DNA of 64,000 nucleotides from positions 496,001 to 560,000 of the forward strand of contig NZ_AP025292.1 in assembly GCF_036492425.1 (NCBI RefSeq). The letters are read 5' to 3'. The notes under the pieces were generated by a model. The model had not been told where the DNA came from, ran no database searches, and saw nothing but the letters and a program-made list of their open reading frames with translations. The translations under genes and the position numbers were made by a program. This document shows positions 31,995-41,449 of the stretch, in pieces (within the stretch, counting starts at the first letter, position 1; every line of letters starts with the position of its first letter). Source of the DNA: Persicobacter psychrovividus. GTDB lineage: Bacteria; Bacteroidota; Bacteroidia; Cytophagales; Cyclobacteriaceae.

Positions 31995-33161
31995 TTAATA
32001 GATCAGCTTAAAATTGGCGACATTCAGTTCACTGTCAATAACGCCAGCAAAATCATTACCGTTTGCACTCGGCGAGAAGACCACCACGATCTCGTTGGGG
32101 TTGGCTTGTGGATCGTCGAAGAATCCACTTTCATTCAAGCTTACATATTCACTCGCTTTGGGCAATGCGTAGTCAGGTAGCTGGTCGTTTGGTCCGTAGA
32201 TCATTTCTATCTGAGCGGTTTGCCAGCCTTCGTCCACTTGATTATTGGCAGGATCAAAAGATTTATCTATTACTCGCAACCAGGCAGTCCCGATGCGCTG
32301 AATGTTGCCATTGCCATCGTTGTTTCTCAACAAAACATAAAGGTCGGCAGCGTCGGCCTGATCATCAACGGGCAAAACCTTGTCGCCATTAATGCCTCTG
32401 TACTGCTTGCCTGTGCCAGGGAAGTAGCGGTAGCTGATGGAGAATCCTTTCGGGCGGGCGGTAAAGGGTTGCCCGAAGGTCGGTAGTTCATAGGGGTTGG
32501 GAATCAGGTTACTTCCATAGTTGAATGTTCCCGAGTAGAGGCTTCCTGCAGCAATTGGGGGGAATCCTTCCACCGTCGAAACATCGATGGTTGTAAGCCG
32601 CACTGCAGGCCCATCCGATTTCTGAAAAGGAATATTGTTTTCTGCCTTTCCGGCTCTTTTACTTCCCTCGTTGGGGGTGCACCAGAAGTTGTCGCTTTCC
32701 TTGCTAACCCCTATTTGCTGATATTCAACTTTGCCGAAGAAGCTGCTGTATTCATCGGTGTACCAACTTTCGAAATTACTGTTGGTGGGCTGATCGCCAT
32801 CTTCGGAAATCACCAAATTGACGGTTACCTCCCATTGTTTTTCAGTGCCATTTTCAGCCCTCACCGTATAGGTTACCTTATCGGAAAAGTTCTGTGAAAT
32901 ATCCTCTTCCGGACTCAGGGAGGATAAACTGCTTGTGGTAATGCTTACCGGAGTAATTTCCTGGAGGTCGGTACCAAAAGGAAGGTCCAGGACAATGCGC
33001 TGCGTGGCGGTATCAATTTTTGCCGCGCCAATCTGGTTTGGCAGGTTGAAGGTAAGGATTTCAGCCTGATCGTTCAGTCCGAAATAGGACTCATCGATAC
33101 GGCAGGAAATTGTGGCAAAAAGCAAAAAACAAAGGCCGATATATCTGATTGATTGGTTCAT
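31995..33161 (-). CDS. PCMD-domain lipoprotein (putative carbohydrate-binding)
   Basis: A 388-residue exported protein with a lipoprotein signal peptide (LCFLLFATISCRIDES). An immunoglobulin-like domain follows at about 35-120 (EILTFNLPNQ to KQWEVTVNLV), then a C-terminal beta-sandwich that starts at NSNFESWYTDE, the usual opening of the PCMD (putative carbohydrate metabolism) domain; acidic calcium-type loops such as LPVDDQADAADLYVLL are visible. Such lipoproteins sit on the outer membrane and are thought to bind glycans. It is preceded on the same strand, 12 bases away, by an outer-membrane protein gene, so the two form an operon. Confidence 0.75.
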   Translation of the reverse strand: MNQSIRYIGLCFLLFATISCRIDESYFGLNDQAEILTFNLPNQIGAAKIDTATQRIVLDLPFGTDLQEITPVSITTSSLSSLSPEEDISQNFSDKVTYTVRAENGTEKQWEVTVNLVISEDGDQPTNSNFESWYTDEYSSFFGKVEYQQIGVSKESDNFWCTPNEGSKRAGKAENNIPFQKSDGPAVRLTTIDVSTVEGFPPIAAGSLYSGTFNYGSNLIPNPYELPTFGQPFTARPKGFSISYRYFPGTGKQYRGINGDKVLPVDDQADAADLYVLLRNNDGNGNIQRIGTAWLRVIDKSFDPANNQVDEGWQTAQIEMIYGPNDQLPDYALPKASEYVSLNESGFFDDPQANPNEIVVVFSPSANGNDFAGVIDSELNVANFKLIY

Positions 33162-33173
33162 CTTTTGATCGAA

Positions 33174-33914
33174 TTAAAAATATAAAGCAACACCTATATT
33201 CAGTTCCAATAGGCTCAGGCGGTAATCGAAGGAAGAGGTTGTTACTTCTGTGATCTCTTCATAGTTGATTCTTTCCTCTTCTTTACTCAGGTTGAACCCC
33301 AACAGGCCTACCGATACCTCAAGGGCAAAGCCTTTGGTAATAAAAGCGACCATCCCAGGTTGTATGCCGAGGCCAACTTCATAATAATTATTGACCGATT
33401 TACTGATGTTCATGTCGGTGGTGGTAACATTCAGCCTCTGCCCATGTTCGTAGTAAAGGTTTGTTTGATTGTAAAGCGCAAAGCGCCCTTTACCATCCAG
33501 TGGAAGGTAGTTTCGCATAAAACCCGTGAGTCGGTAGCTCTGAGATGCTGTTTGCAAAAAACGATCATCAGGATCCCCGATAATGGTCCGCTCGTTAATC
33601 CCTCTTTCGTATTTCAGGGCGAATCCAAGGGAAAAGTTATCTTTGAGAAAGTACCCCACCAGCGGCTCTACAGAGAAGTCGTATTTATTTTGGTCGAGCA
33701 CCTGCTGAATGAGCTGATCCTGATTTTGGGCATGCTTGGTATTGAAGGAAAAGGCAATAGAGGAATGAATTTTACCTTTTTTTCGGAACCGTGAAAAATT
33801 TTCATTCAGCAGTTGGATGTCGCCAGTTTTTGGGGCCTGCTGTTCCTGTGCGGAGGCCGGAAAAGCCAAGAAGCACATACTGCACAATAAGGCGGTAAGC
33901 CAAATATTTGTCAT
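33174..33914 (-). CDS. Outer-membrane beta-barrel protein, function unknown
   Basis: A 246-residue protein with a Sec signal peptide (LLCSMCFLAFPASAQ). The mature part is built of alternating polar/hydrophobic strands with aromatic girdles (YDFSVEPLVGYFLKDNFSLGFALKYERG, YRLTGFMRNYLPLDGKGRFALYNQTNLYYEHGQ) and ends LSLLELNIGVALYF, a typical C-terminal barrel strand ending in phenylalanine. It resembles small OmpW/OprF-like barrels of Bacteroidota. It is the first gene of an operon with the PCMD lipoprotein, suggesting a shared envelope role. Confidence 0.75.
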   Translation of the reverse strand: MTNIWLTALLCSMCFLAFPASAQEQQAPKTGDIQLLNENFSRFRKKGKIHSSIAFSFNTKHAQNQDQLIQQVLDQNKYDFSVEPLVGYFLKDNFSLGFALKYERGINERTIIGDPDDRFLQTASQSYRLTGFMRNYLPLDGKGRFALYNQTNLYYEHGQRLNVTTTDMNISKSVNNYYEVGLGIQPGMVAFITKGFALEVSVGLLGFNLSKEEERINYEEITEVTTSSFDYRLSLLELNIGVALYF

Positions 33915-34016
33915 GGTATTCTGGTTGATGTACGATAGATAAGCTTGGGAATAGCAGCTCCCGTTTCGGGCTAAAATTACAATTTATTTGTGCTTAAACT
34001 ACCGTCAGGGCATAAA

Positions 34017-34050
34017 AAAAGGAGATTTAACTTTCGAAAAATCTCCTTTT
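34017..34050 (-). terminator. Terminator of hflX
   Basis: The 12-bp stem AAAAGGAGATTT/AAATCTCCTTTT is followed on the minus strand by TTTATG. It ends seven bases beyond the hflX stop codon at 34057. Confidence 0.82.
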
Positions 34051-34056
34051 GGGGTA

Positions 34057-35343
34057 TTAGTCTATTTCTTCAGAACCGTCTGTGGATAGGTCGAAATTAC
34101 CTCCCCACTCCCATTCTTCTTTTTTATAATTGGGAAATATTTCAAAGTGTTTTTCTCGCACTTTACGCAATACTTCCTTTTTAAACTCGTCGATGTTCTT
34201 CTTTTTCGAGGCCGAGATAAATACCGTAGTATGCTCATCTTTGCCATGGTAAGTTCTTTTCAGGCGCGTGATCAGGTCTTCAGTTTCCTCCTCTTCATAA
34301 TCAGGTGCTTGCCCCAATTCTTCAAGTCGGCGACGCTCATGCTCCTCACGACGCAACTGCTTTTCGTAAAGATCAATCTTGTTGAATACCAAAACGGTCG
34401 GTTTGTTGGCAGCCCCAATCTCGGTCAGGGTTTTGCCCACCACCTCAATATGTTCTTCAAAAGATTCATGGGAGATGTCTACCACGTGGATCAACACGTC
34501 AGCTTCGCGAATTTCATCCAAAGTGGATTTGAAACACTCGATCAGGGTTGTCGGTAACTTTCTGATAAACCCAACAGTATCGGTCAGCAGGAAAGGAATA
34601 CGATCGATGACCACCTTTCTTACGGTGGAATCAACGGTGGCAAACAGTTTGTTTTCTGCAAATACATCGGCCTTGGCAATGGCCTTCATCAAAGTGGATT
34701 TCCCCACGTTGGTATAACCTACCAGGGCAGCACGCACCATGCGGTCGCGATTTTGTCGGCGGGTGTTAGACTGTCGGTCAATTTTATCCAGCTTTTCTTT
34801 CAGAATACTGATTCGGTGTTTAATGATCCGGCGGTCAGTTTCAAGCTCTGTTTCCCCAGGTCCACGCATACCCACACCACCTTTTTGTTTCTGAAGGTGC
34901 GTCCACATTCGGGTCAGTCGAGGCAATACATACTGGTACTGCGCCAACTCTACCTGCACTTTGGCTTGCGCCGTTTTTGCACGATCCGAGAAGATGTTCA
35001 GGATCAGCAGGCTTCGGTCAAGGATTTTACACTCAAAATGAGTTTCCAGGTTCCGTACCTGTGAAGGGGAAAGGTCATCATCAAAAATGACCATATCGAT
35101 ATCATATGCAGTAACATAGGCCTTGATGTCCTCAAGCTTACCCGATCCTACATAAGTTTTGTTGTCAGGGTGTTCTAAGTTCTGTGTGAATTTTGCCTTG
35201 GTGATTGCCCCTGCGGTAGTAGCCAGGAAATCCAGCTCAGCAAGGTATTCTTCCGTTTTTTCAGGACGCTGCTGTTGTGTGGATACTGCCACCAAGACGG
35301 CAGTTTCAATCTTGGCACTTGTAGTTATTGATTCTGTTTTCAT
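34057..35343 (-). CDS. hflX: Ribosome-associated GTPase HflX
   Basis: About 428 residues. The N-terminal HflX domain (ATTAGAITKAKFTQNLEHPDNKTYVGSGK) and the glycine-rich linker (KQKGGVGMRGPGETELETDRR) precede the GTPase domain with VGYTNVGKST, DTVGFIRKLP and VLVFNKID. HflX splits stalled or stress-arrested ribosomes. I chose the ATG giving MKTESITTS; an in-frame start eight codons upstream is less likely. Single gene with its own terminator; the C-terminus is acidic and specific to this group. Confidence 0.95.
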   Translation of the reverse strand: MKTESITTSAKIETAVLVAVSTQQQRPEKTEEYLAELDFLATTAGAITKAKFTQNLEHPDNKTYVGSGKLEDIKAYVTAYDIDMVIFDDDLSPSQVRNLETHFECKILDRSLLILNIFSDRAKTAQAKVQVELAQYQYVLPRLTRMWTHLQKQKGGVGMRGPGETELETDRRIIKHRISILKEKLDKIDRQSNTRRQNRDRMVRAALVGYTNVGKSTLMKAIAKADVFAENKLFATVDSTVRKVVIDRIPFLLTDTVGFIRKLPTTLIECFKSTLDEIREADVLIHVVDISHESFEEHIEVVGKTLTEIGAANKPTVLVFNKIDLYEKQLRREEHERRRLEELGQAPDYEEEETEDLITRLKRTYHGKDEHTTVFISASKKKNIDEFKKEVLRKVREKHFEIFPNYKKEEWEWGGNFDLSTDGSEEID

Positions 35344-35419
35344 ACACGATATAAATACTTCCGGCACCCAAAAGCCGGGAGTATGGTCATGAAACGCCCC
35401 GAAAGCGACGCTTCTTATT

Positions 35420-35770
35420 TTATTTTTCTTTTAATTGGTCGATATATTGCGCGACCTGTGAAATCTCTTTCGGTGATAAAACATCCTTGAAAGCATTCAT
35501 ATTGCCTTTTCCGTTGGCAATAATCTCGGTGCGTTCTTCCATGGTCATGGTCGTTGTACTGAGGTCTGAAGCCTGGTACATTCCTTTTTTTCCATCGGTG
35601 CCATGGCAAGAGCCACATGCGGCTTTTCTGTACACACTTTTGCCAGGATTTACCTTAGCAACTGTTTTCTGAGGCGTTTTGATCGTTGTTTCCGCTTTTT
35701 TTTCATTGCCACCACAGGCCCACAGCCCGACCGACAATAATGCAAAGATAACTAAAAGATTGTTTTTCAT
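35420..35770 (-). CDS. Small class I cytochrome c lipoprotein
   Basis: About 116 residues. A lipoprotein signal peptide (LLVIFALLSVGLWACGGNE) is followed by a lysine-rich linker and one cytochrome c domain with the haem-binding AACGSCHGTDG (CxxCH) and an axial methionine probably in GKGNMNAFKDVLSPKEI. It is a membrane-tethered periplasmic electron carrier. The gene encoding a four-helix membrane protein lies just upstream with a hairpin between. The partner oxidase or reductase is not evident here. Confidence 0.9.
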   Translation of the reverse strand: MKNNLLVIFALLSVGLWACGGNEKKAETTIKTPQKTVAKVNPGKSVYRKAACGSCHGTDGKKGMYQASDLSTTTMTMEERTEIIANGKGNMNAFKDVLSPKEISQVAQYIDQLKEK

Positions 35771-35790
35771 GATCAAAGGGGTGAAAATAG

Positions 35791-35822
35791 CACAGGGTAA
35801 AGCTGTTTGGCCTTACCCTGTG
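35791..35822. other. Hairpin between the four-helix membrane protein and cytochrome c genes
   Basis: A perfect ten-bp stem CACAGGGTAA/TTACCCTGTG with a 12-base loop. No good T run follows on either strand, so it may be a processing or stability element rather than a terminator. Confidence 0.5.
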
Positions 35823-35843
35823 ATGAATTTTTATTTGATAATC

Positions 35844-36206
35844 TTAAGCGCCCACGGCTCCGTAATGGAAAAGCATATACAGGAGCAACAAAGCAAATGC
35901 TGCTGCTGAAATACCTGCGAGCGCAATATTTTTCTTTCTGAAACCAATAATGCCAAGTGGGGTACCCACAAGCACAATGGCTAATTTAAGCATGAACAAA
36001 GGTTCGCCGAGTAATCCGGAGGCCATCCAGAGGAATAAGCCTGTGGCCAGTACAAGGAAACCGAGGATCATGTCGGCGATTTTCGTTTTCGCACGGAGAA
36101 TATCCACCTTTGCAGGTGCGGCAATCATCATGATGAATTTAAAAACAATCCATAGGGTGAATAAAATAACTACCGTGGTGTGCAGGTGCTTGATACCAGT
36201 GAGCAT
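35844..36206 (-). CDS. Four-helix membrane protein, SirB-like
   Basis: A 120-residue protein with four transmembrane helices (about 9-27, 43-63, 67-87, 95-114). The opening LTGIKHLHTTVVILFTLW, followed by K..IADMILGFLVLATGLFL, resembles the SirB/CopD-like small membrane proteins, which have a conserved histidine in helix one. I chose the ATG at 36206; the longer reading adds 35 residues of non-membrane sequence unlike the family. It is followed by a cytochrome c gene, so a redox or haem-related role is possible, but that is inference. Confidence 0.65.
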   Translation of the reverse strand: MLTGIKHLHTTVVILFTLWIVFKFIMMIAAPAKVDILRAKTKIADMILGFLVLATGLFLWMASGLLGEPLFMLKLAIVLVGTPLGIIGFRKKNIALAGISAAAFALLLLYMLFHYGAVGA

Positions 36207-36337
36207 AATTTTTGGGTATTTGTTGAGGTTATGGTTTGATTGAATGACCCATTTTGAAAATAGGTACACAAATATATGACAATCCTGTGAAATACCGCTT
36301 ATGCCCCTCAAATTCCTAATTCAAGCGGGCAATATTT

Positions 36338-37153
36338 TTAGGGCGTTGCTTTGTGCTCAGAAAGGAAGCTCAAGGCCATATTATTGAAATAATTTGGCGC
36401 CTCTACATTACACACATGTCCGCAATTATCGATGATCTGCAGAAAAGCGGAATGGTGTTTTTGTGCCATTTCTTTCACGGGCTTGAGGAACATATGATCC
36501 TCTGCCCCCATAATATAAAGCGTTGGGGTGGCAATTTCCTTTTCCTTGAAAAATTTCAGCAATGGGTTGACGTCATTGGTGAGTTTGAACCATCGTAAAA
36601 ATTCCTTCTGTGCGATTTTTTTCGCTTCGCGGATAAAAATATAACGACTTTTCTCGTGGTTCTTTTTCGGCATGATGATGAAGGCCATCAGGCGGTAGAG
36701 CCACATATATGGTACAAACTGTTTGGTCAGTTCAGCCATTTTGATCAAAATTCTGCTGCTGATTTTCAGGCGGGTAATCGCCCCACCAAGAATCATAGAC
36801 TGCACCATGTCGCTTCTTAATTCTGCAATGGTACGAATGATGATCGTCCCGAGCGATATGCCTACAAAATGTGCTTTGGGGATTTTCAGGTATTCCAAAA
36901 GGTAGATCACATCCTTTGCGATAGACTCAAAAGTATAAGGCCCTTCGATCAGGTCCTTAATCATGTTCTGAGATTCCCCATGCCCCCGAAGGTCGAGCAG
37001 TAAAACGTTGTATGCTGCTTTGAAATCTTCAAGCTGCTTGGCCCAGATACGGGAACTGCCACCAGCACCATGGACAAAGACCACCCAGTCGCAATCCTGC
37101 GATTTGATGAAAGTATGGTGATGTAGCAATGGTTGACTTATATTTTTGATCAT
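36338..37153 (-). CDS. Alpha/beta hydrolase
   Basis: About 271 residues. The alpha/beta-hydrolase core is clear: VVFVHGAGGSSRIWAKQL (oxyanion-hole HG), LLLDLRGHGES, nucleophile elbow GISLGT, an acid in YIMGAEDHMF, and the catalytic histidine in IIDNCGHVCNVE. The lid region is long and positively charged (KKNHEKSRYIFIREAKK). No signal peptide, so the enzyme is cytoplasmic. Substrate unknown; many relatives hydrolyse esters or lactones. Single gene. Confidence 0.88.
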   Translation of the reverse strand: MIKNISQPLLHHHTFIKSQDCDWVVFVHGAGGSSRIWAKQLEDFKAAYNVLLLDLRGHGESQNMIKDLIEGPYTFESIAKDVIYLLEYLKIPKAHFVGISLGTIIIRTIAELRSDMVQSMILGGAITRLKISSRILIKMAELTKQFVPYMWLYRLMAFIIMPKKNHEKSRYIFIREAKKIAQKEFLRWFKLTNDVNPLLKFFKEKEIATPTLYIMGAEDHMFLKPVKEMAQKHHSAFLQIIDNCGHVCNVEAPNYFNNMALSFLSEHKATP

Positions 37154-37258
37154 TATTTTCAATCCTCAATGGTGTAAAAAAGGCTCTTGTGAACCTATTT
37201 TGAAAACGGTTTGTTCAATCAAAAGTCAAAAGGAGTAAGTTATGCTTTGGTGAATTTA

Positions 37259-38041
37259 TCAGTGAAAATGAATAAATTCTGTTGCAATAGCGACTAATGT
37301 GCCCAATCCCATGGCACCGAAGCCTTTCCATGAGCGGTGTTCTTTGCCGGAGTTTTCAAAAAAGATGGTGCAGGAGATATGCAGAAAACTCCCCGTAACG
37401 AGTGCCGAGATCCATTCGAGCTGCGTATGATCGATCCAGGAAGAGTCGCCAATCCAGTGGGTAATCAGTACGCCTAAAGGGGAGGCAAGCGCAAAGATGG
37501 CCAGGGTGAACAGGGTGTTTTTTTGCATGGTTTTTCCGTGGTTCAGCATGGCGGTTAAAGCAAATGCTGCGGGCACTTTGTGCAGCAGGATGCCCAACAG
37601 CAGGTTGTTGCCATGGAAATGCCCATGAATAAGCTCATGGCCGTTGAGGGCGCCGTGGCCAAGCATTGCCCCTTCAAGCAGGGAATGGGTGCCCAGGCCG
37701 ATCAGCAATACCAGCGGGCTCAGGTTACCGTGCTGATGATCGTTGTGGGCGTGGAAGTGCCCATGTTCAATGCCTCCAGAGAGTTTTTCGAGCACTACCT
37801 GAAAGAAAAAACCACATAGAATGATCAGCCCAAGGATGCTTTTTTCGTGCATGGAGTCTGCATGAATATGATCGCTGTGGAATAATTCAGGGATTTGATG
37901 TACAAGGGTAAGCGCGAATAGATAACCTCCTGCAAAATTAAGAATTGCGCGGAAGTCGGGTTTATATTTTTTTGAGATCCACGGTTGCAGCAAGCCTGCG
38001 AGTATCGTGGCAAAAAATAAGATAGCTAAGGTTAGCCACAT
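37259..38041 (-). CDS. ZIP-family metal transporter
   Basis: A 260-residue membrane protein with about eight helices. The conserved ZIP helix IV region shows LLIGLGTHSLLEGAMLGHG and helix V shows LLLGILLHKVPAAFALTAML, with the paired histidines that line the metal path. Several histidine-rich loops (HSDHIHADSMHEK, HGHFHAHNDHQHGN, HGHFHG) fit zinc or other divalent metal binding. Direction and metal are inferred from the family. No operon partner. Confidence 0.88.
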   Translation of the reverse strand: MWLTLAILFFATILAGLLQPWISKKYKPDFRAILNFAGGYLFALTLVHQIPELFHSDHIHADSMHEKSILGLIILCGFFFQVVLEKLSGGIEHGHFHAHNDHQHGNLSPLVLLIGLGTHSLLEGAMLGHGALNGHELIHGHFHGNNLLLGILLHKVPAAFALTAMLNHGKTMQKNTLFTLAIFALASPLGVLITHWIGDSSWIDHTQLEWISALVTGSFLHISCTIFFENSGKEHRSWKGFGAMGLGTLVAIATEFIHFH

Positions 38042-38142
38042 AGGGTGTTTATTTATAATTTTTATTTATGCAATAATGTGGCAAGTTAAGACAAATTCCG
38101 TAGCACAAAAATAGCAACACCAATATTTCCTTTAAAAAAGAA

Positions 38143-38168
38143 ATGCCCATCCTGAACCGGACGGGCAT
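38143..38168 (-). terminator. Terminator of the methyltransferase gene at 38174
   Basis: The stem ATGCCCATCC/GGACGGGCAT (one mismatch), loop TGAACC, is followed on the minus strand by TTCTTTTTT. Confidence 0.78.
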
Positions 38169-38173
38169 TGTAA

Positions 38174-38917
38174 TTATTTTTTGGCGACGAAAATCATTCG
38201 GTCAGAAATCCTTTCATCGTAATCGTTCAGTTGGTAATCTCCGTAAACGGCCTCGACGGTCAGTCCTGCAGCTTCAAAATATTGGATGAAATCCTCCTTT
38301 CGGATCGCCTTGACCCGTTCCTGAAAGTGGAAAGGCCTGTTTTCATCTTCAAACCAAATATCCTTCACTATATAGCCGTCATCACTGAGGGCGCGGGTAA
38401 TGCTGAAATCAATATTTTCAACAGTTTTACGTTCTTTAGGGACCAATCCCTGAATCACTTTTTCAGGATTCAGAAAGTCCAGTACAAATTTCCCACCTTT
38501 CTTGAGGCCTTCTGCGGCACGGCAAATGGCCTGTTTGTTTTCATCCTCCTGGGCAAAATAACCGAAAGAGGTAAACAGGTTCAGGATAAAATCAAAACTG
38601 CCTTTGCCCTGTTCAAATACATTTCGCATATCATGAATGTAAAACTGCAATGAACTGTTGGCGCTTTGTCGGGCAGCCTCAATATTCTGTGCCGAAAGGT
38701 CGAGCCCAACCACATGGTAACCTTTTTTATTCAGGAAAATACTGTGTCGCCCTTTACCACAGGCAAGGTCCATGATTTTAGCGTCGGGTGCAAAAGCGAG
38801 CTTGTCAGCCAAAACACTGATAAACTTCTGAGCCTCCACATAATCACGGTCTTTGTAAAGGATATGATAATATGGGGAGTCAAACCATTCACCAAACCAT
38901 TCTTTTTTATTCATCAT
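38174..38917 (-). CDS. Class I SAM-dependent methyltransferase
   Basis: A 247-residue protein. The SAM-binding motif I is AKIMDLACGKGRHSIFL, followed by GYHVVGLDLSAQNIEAA (acidic end of beta 2) and a motif II region FDFILNLFTSFGYF. The N-terminal WFGEWFDSPYYHILYKDRDY is shared with cytoplasmic small-molecule methyltransferases found in many Bacteroidota. Substrate unknown. It lies 35 bases downstream of the ApbE gene on the same strand and is probably co-transcribed with it. Confidence 0.88.
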   Translation of the reverse strand: MMNKKEWFGEWFDSPYYHILYKDRDYVEAQKFISVLADKLAFAPDAKIMDLACGKGRHSIFLNKKGYHVVGLDLSAQNIEAARQSANSSLQFYIHDMRNVFEQGKGSFDFILNLFTSFGYFAQEDENKQAICRAAEGLKKGGKFVLDFLNPEKVIQGLVPKERKTVENIDFSITRALSDDGYIVKDIWFEDENRPFHFQERVKAIRKEDFIQYFEAAGLTVEAVYGDYQLNDYDERISDRMIFVAKK

Positions 38918-38951
38918 TGTAGGTTGTTTTTCTATTTGAAGGTTTCAGGAA

Positions 38952-40043
38952 TTAAGATTTACGGATATTAATCATTGATTGCTCTGCTTTTTTAGTCGCA
39001 TAAACCTTCAATTTACCATTTTCATCCGAATAAATCAGGTAGGCATCCAACTCAGGGTGCTGTTGCAATACCGTTTTGGCTTTCTCAACGCCCATCACCA
39101 TAAAGGCCGTTGCATAAGCGTCGGCAATCATGCAATTTGGTGCCAATACCGTGGCACTGAGTATGCTATGCTGAACAGGGTAACCCGACTTGGGATCAAT
39201 GGTGTGAGCATATTTCTTGCCATTTTCAATATAATAATTGCGGTAGTTTCCGCTGGTTGCCATGCCACGGTCCTGAACCTGAATGGCCGCAAAAAGCTGT
39301 CGGCCACCACCACGGGCTTTCAGTTCATCGGCAGTCAGTGGTTCGTCAATGCCAATCACCCACGCCTGATTTTTATCGCTGATGCCGTAGCAATCCACCT
39401 CGCCGCCAATTTCAACCATGATATTATCGATGCCCTGTGCGCGGATATAATCAGTTACCACATCCACACCATAGCCTTTGGCCAGTGCACTGAAGTCCAG
39501 CTGTACTTCTGGTCTGGATTTTTGGGCTGCCAGGCTGTCAAAACTGATGGATTTAAAATCTACCAGTGCTTTCAGGCTGTCCACCTTATGGGGAGTCATT
39601 TCATCCTTTTTGCCTGGCCCAAAACCCCATGCTTTCACCAGTGGTAGTACTGTTGGGTCAAAGGCGCCATCGGTAGCCTCATAAACTTGTTTGGAGGTTT
39701 TCAGTACCTGATAAAAATAAGGGCTTTGGTAAGTGAGTCCATGATTTTTATTGAAAACTGAAATTTCTGAAGTGGGAATATAAGTAGACTGGGACTGATT
39801 GAAAGCCACCAAAAGCGAATCGACTTGTGTTTTAAAGTTGCGTCCCTGTGGGTCAATATATTTGATATGGTAATAAGTACCCATGGTCTCGCCTTCAAGG
39901 TACACCATGTTTTTGGTGTGCTCAGAAACATTTTGCTGGTGCTGATGATCTCGGTATAAATGAACCGCCCACATCAATAAAAGCAAGATGGCTGGGTAAA
40001 TGAAGCTCTTTAGGTTTAATTTCGGTCTTGATTGCTGACTCAT
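38952..40043 (-). CDS. apbE: FAD:protein FMN transferase (ApbE)
   Basis: A 363-residue ApbE-family enzyme that attaches FMN to a threonine of target proteins such as NqrB/NqrC or RnfG. An N-terminal membrane anchor (SFIYPAILLLLMWAVHLY) places the catalytic domain in the periplasm. The domain shows GETMGTYYHIKYI, DFSALAKGYGVDVV, MVEIGGEVDCYG and the metal-binding IDPKSGYPV...ILSATVLAPNCMIADAYATAFMVMG. A full flavinylation partner is not in the window. Confidence 0.92.
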   Translation of the reverse strand: MSQQSRPKLNLKSFIYPAILLLLMWAVHLYRDHQHQQNVSEHTKNMVYLEGETMGTYYHIKYIDPQGRNFKTQVDSLLVAFNQSQSTYIPTSEISVFNKNHGLTYQSPYFYQVLKTSKQVYEATDGAFDPTVLPLVKAWGFGPGKKDEMTPHKVDSLKALVDFKSISFDSLAAQKSRPEVQLDFSALAKGYGVDVVTDYIRAQGIDNIMVEIGGEVDCYGISDKNQAWVIGIDEPLTADELKARGGGRQLFAAIQVQDRGMATSGNYRNYYIENGKKYAHTIDPKSGYPVQHSILSATVLAPNCMIADAYATAFMVMGVEKAKTVLQQHPELDAYLIYSDENGKLKVYATKKAEQSMINIRKS

Positions 40044-40205
40044 TTGATCAATAGGTTTATTTCTTTTGACAAATAAAAGGGTATTTGCGAAATAATCCCA
40101 CTATTGATTACTTTTGCCTGTTCTTGCAGGAAGTATTGTGATCTTTTTGTTAAAATTTCGCTTCTTATTGCAAATAATTGCCTTCAATAATAAACCTTAG
40201 ACCTT

Positions 40206-41243
40206 ATGCGTGAGGATTATTTAAATGGGGAGGATGATAATCTGAGCCCCAAAGAAAAAGAGTTTGAAAAGGCGTTGCGCCCCTTGAGTTTTGATGACTT
40301 TACTGGACAGGAGAAAGTACTCGATAACCTAAAGGTGTTTGTTGGTGCTGCCAAAAAGCGGAATGAACCCCTGGATCACGTCTTGTTACATGGCCCTCCA
40401 GGCTTGGGGAAAACGACCCTTTCACATATTATCGCCAATGAGTTGGGTTCCGAAATCAAGGTAACCTCTGGCCCTGTATTGGATAAACCTTCCGATTTGG
40501 CGGGCCTGCTTACCAACCTCGAGGAGCATGATGTGCTGTTTATTGATGAAATTCACCGCCTGAATCCTGTGGTGGAGGAGTACCTTTATTCGGCCATGGA
40601 AGATTACAAAATCGATATTATGCTCGACAGTGGGCCTAATGCGAGAACAGTACAAATTGGGCTGAACCCTTTTACGATGATTGGCGCAACGACTCGGTCG
40701 GGATTGCTGACTGCTCCTTTGCGTGCGCGTTTCGGGATTACGGCTCGTTTGCAATATTACGATGCGCAGTTGCTGACACACATTGTGCGTCGTTCTGCGG
40801 AATTGCTTGGCACCCCAATTGATGAGGACGGCGCTTACGAAATTGCCCGCAGGAGTCGGGGAACGCCACGTATTGCCAATAATCTACTGCGGAGAACGCG
40901 TGATTTTGCTGATGTGAAGGGGGATGGATCCATTACGATTGCCATTGCACAAATGGCGCTTGAAGCCCTTGATGTGGATCATAACGGGCTCGATGAAATG
41001 GATAACCGCATCTTGTCGACAATCATTGAAAAGTTCAAAGGCGGGCCAGTGGGTATCAGTACCATCGCTACTGCGGTCAGTGAAGAGGCCGAAACGATCG
41101 AAGAAGTTTATGAACCTTTCCTGATTCAGGAAGGATACATCAAAAGAACAGCAAGAGGTCGGGAATGTACGCTTTTGGCTTACGATCATTTGGGCATAAA
41201 CCCACAACAGGATACCAGAAGCTTGGGCTCCCTGTTTGATTGA
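40206..41243 (+). CDS. ruvB: Holliday junction branch-migration helicase RuvB
   Basis: A 345-residue AAA+ ATPase. With RuvA it drives branch migration of Holliday junctions. The N-terminal [14 protein letters not shown] is followed by Walker [10 protein letters not shown], Walker [11 protein letters not shown], the sensor region [18 protein letters not shown] and the C-terminal winged-helix domain ([15 protein letters not shown]). Length is typical. It is the first gene of the plus-strand block that continues to about 50.5 kb, just after the run of minus-strand genes ends. Confidence 0.97.
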   Translation: MREDYLNGEDDNLSPKEKEFEKALRPLSFDDFTGQEKVLDNLKVFVGAAKKRNEPLDHVLLHGPPGLGKTTLSHIIANELGSEIKVTSGPVLDKPSDLAGLLTNLEEHDVLFIDEIHRLNPVVEEYLYSAMEDYKIDIMLDSGPNARTVQIGLNPFTMIGATTRSGLLTAPLRARFGITARLQYYDAQLLTHIVRRSAELLGTPIDEDGAYEIARRSRGTPRIANNLLRRTRDFADVKGDGSITIAIAQMALEALDVDHNGLDEMDNRILSTIIEKFKGGPVGISTIATAVSEEAETIEEVYEPFLIQEGYIKRTARGRECTLLAYDHLGINPQQDTRSLGSLFD

Positions 41244-41328
41244 TTTGTGAAGGATTTTGTCCACAGATTATTTTATGAGTTGCAATATGAACTGTTTTTA
41301 GGGACATGAACCTAAAGCAAAATAAAAA

Positions 41329-41364
41329 ATCATGATCATCCTTTAAGTCAAGGTAATCATGGTC
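41329..41364. repeat. Dispersed repeat, family C core (copy 2)
   Basis: Reads AATCATGATCATCCTTT and then AAGTCAAGGTAATCATGG. It matches the core of the compound palindrome near 18294-18328 at most positions. It lies in the 206-bp gap between ruvB and queG. Confidence 0.6.
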
Positions 41365-41449
41365 AAAAAATAATCACTAATTATAGGCTATTGCCTACGA
41401 CCTAACCGAATCAACCTGTGAAGGAAAAACAATCACAGTAATCATCAGA

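Noticed and set aside
38979-39647. Plus-strand ORF of 222 residues
   Set aside because: Antisense to the well-defined ApbE gene.
41257-41265. TTGTCCACA, a one-mismatch DnaA box just after ruvB
   Set aside because: A single isolated site more than 1 kb from the cluster; not enough to extend the candidate origin.
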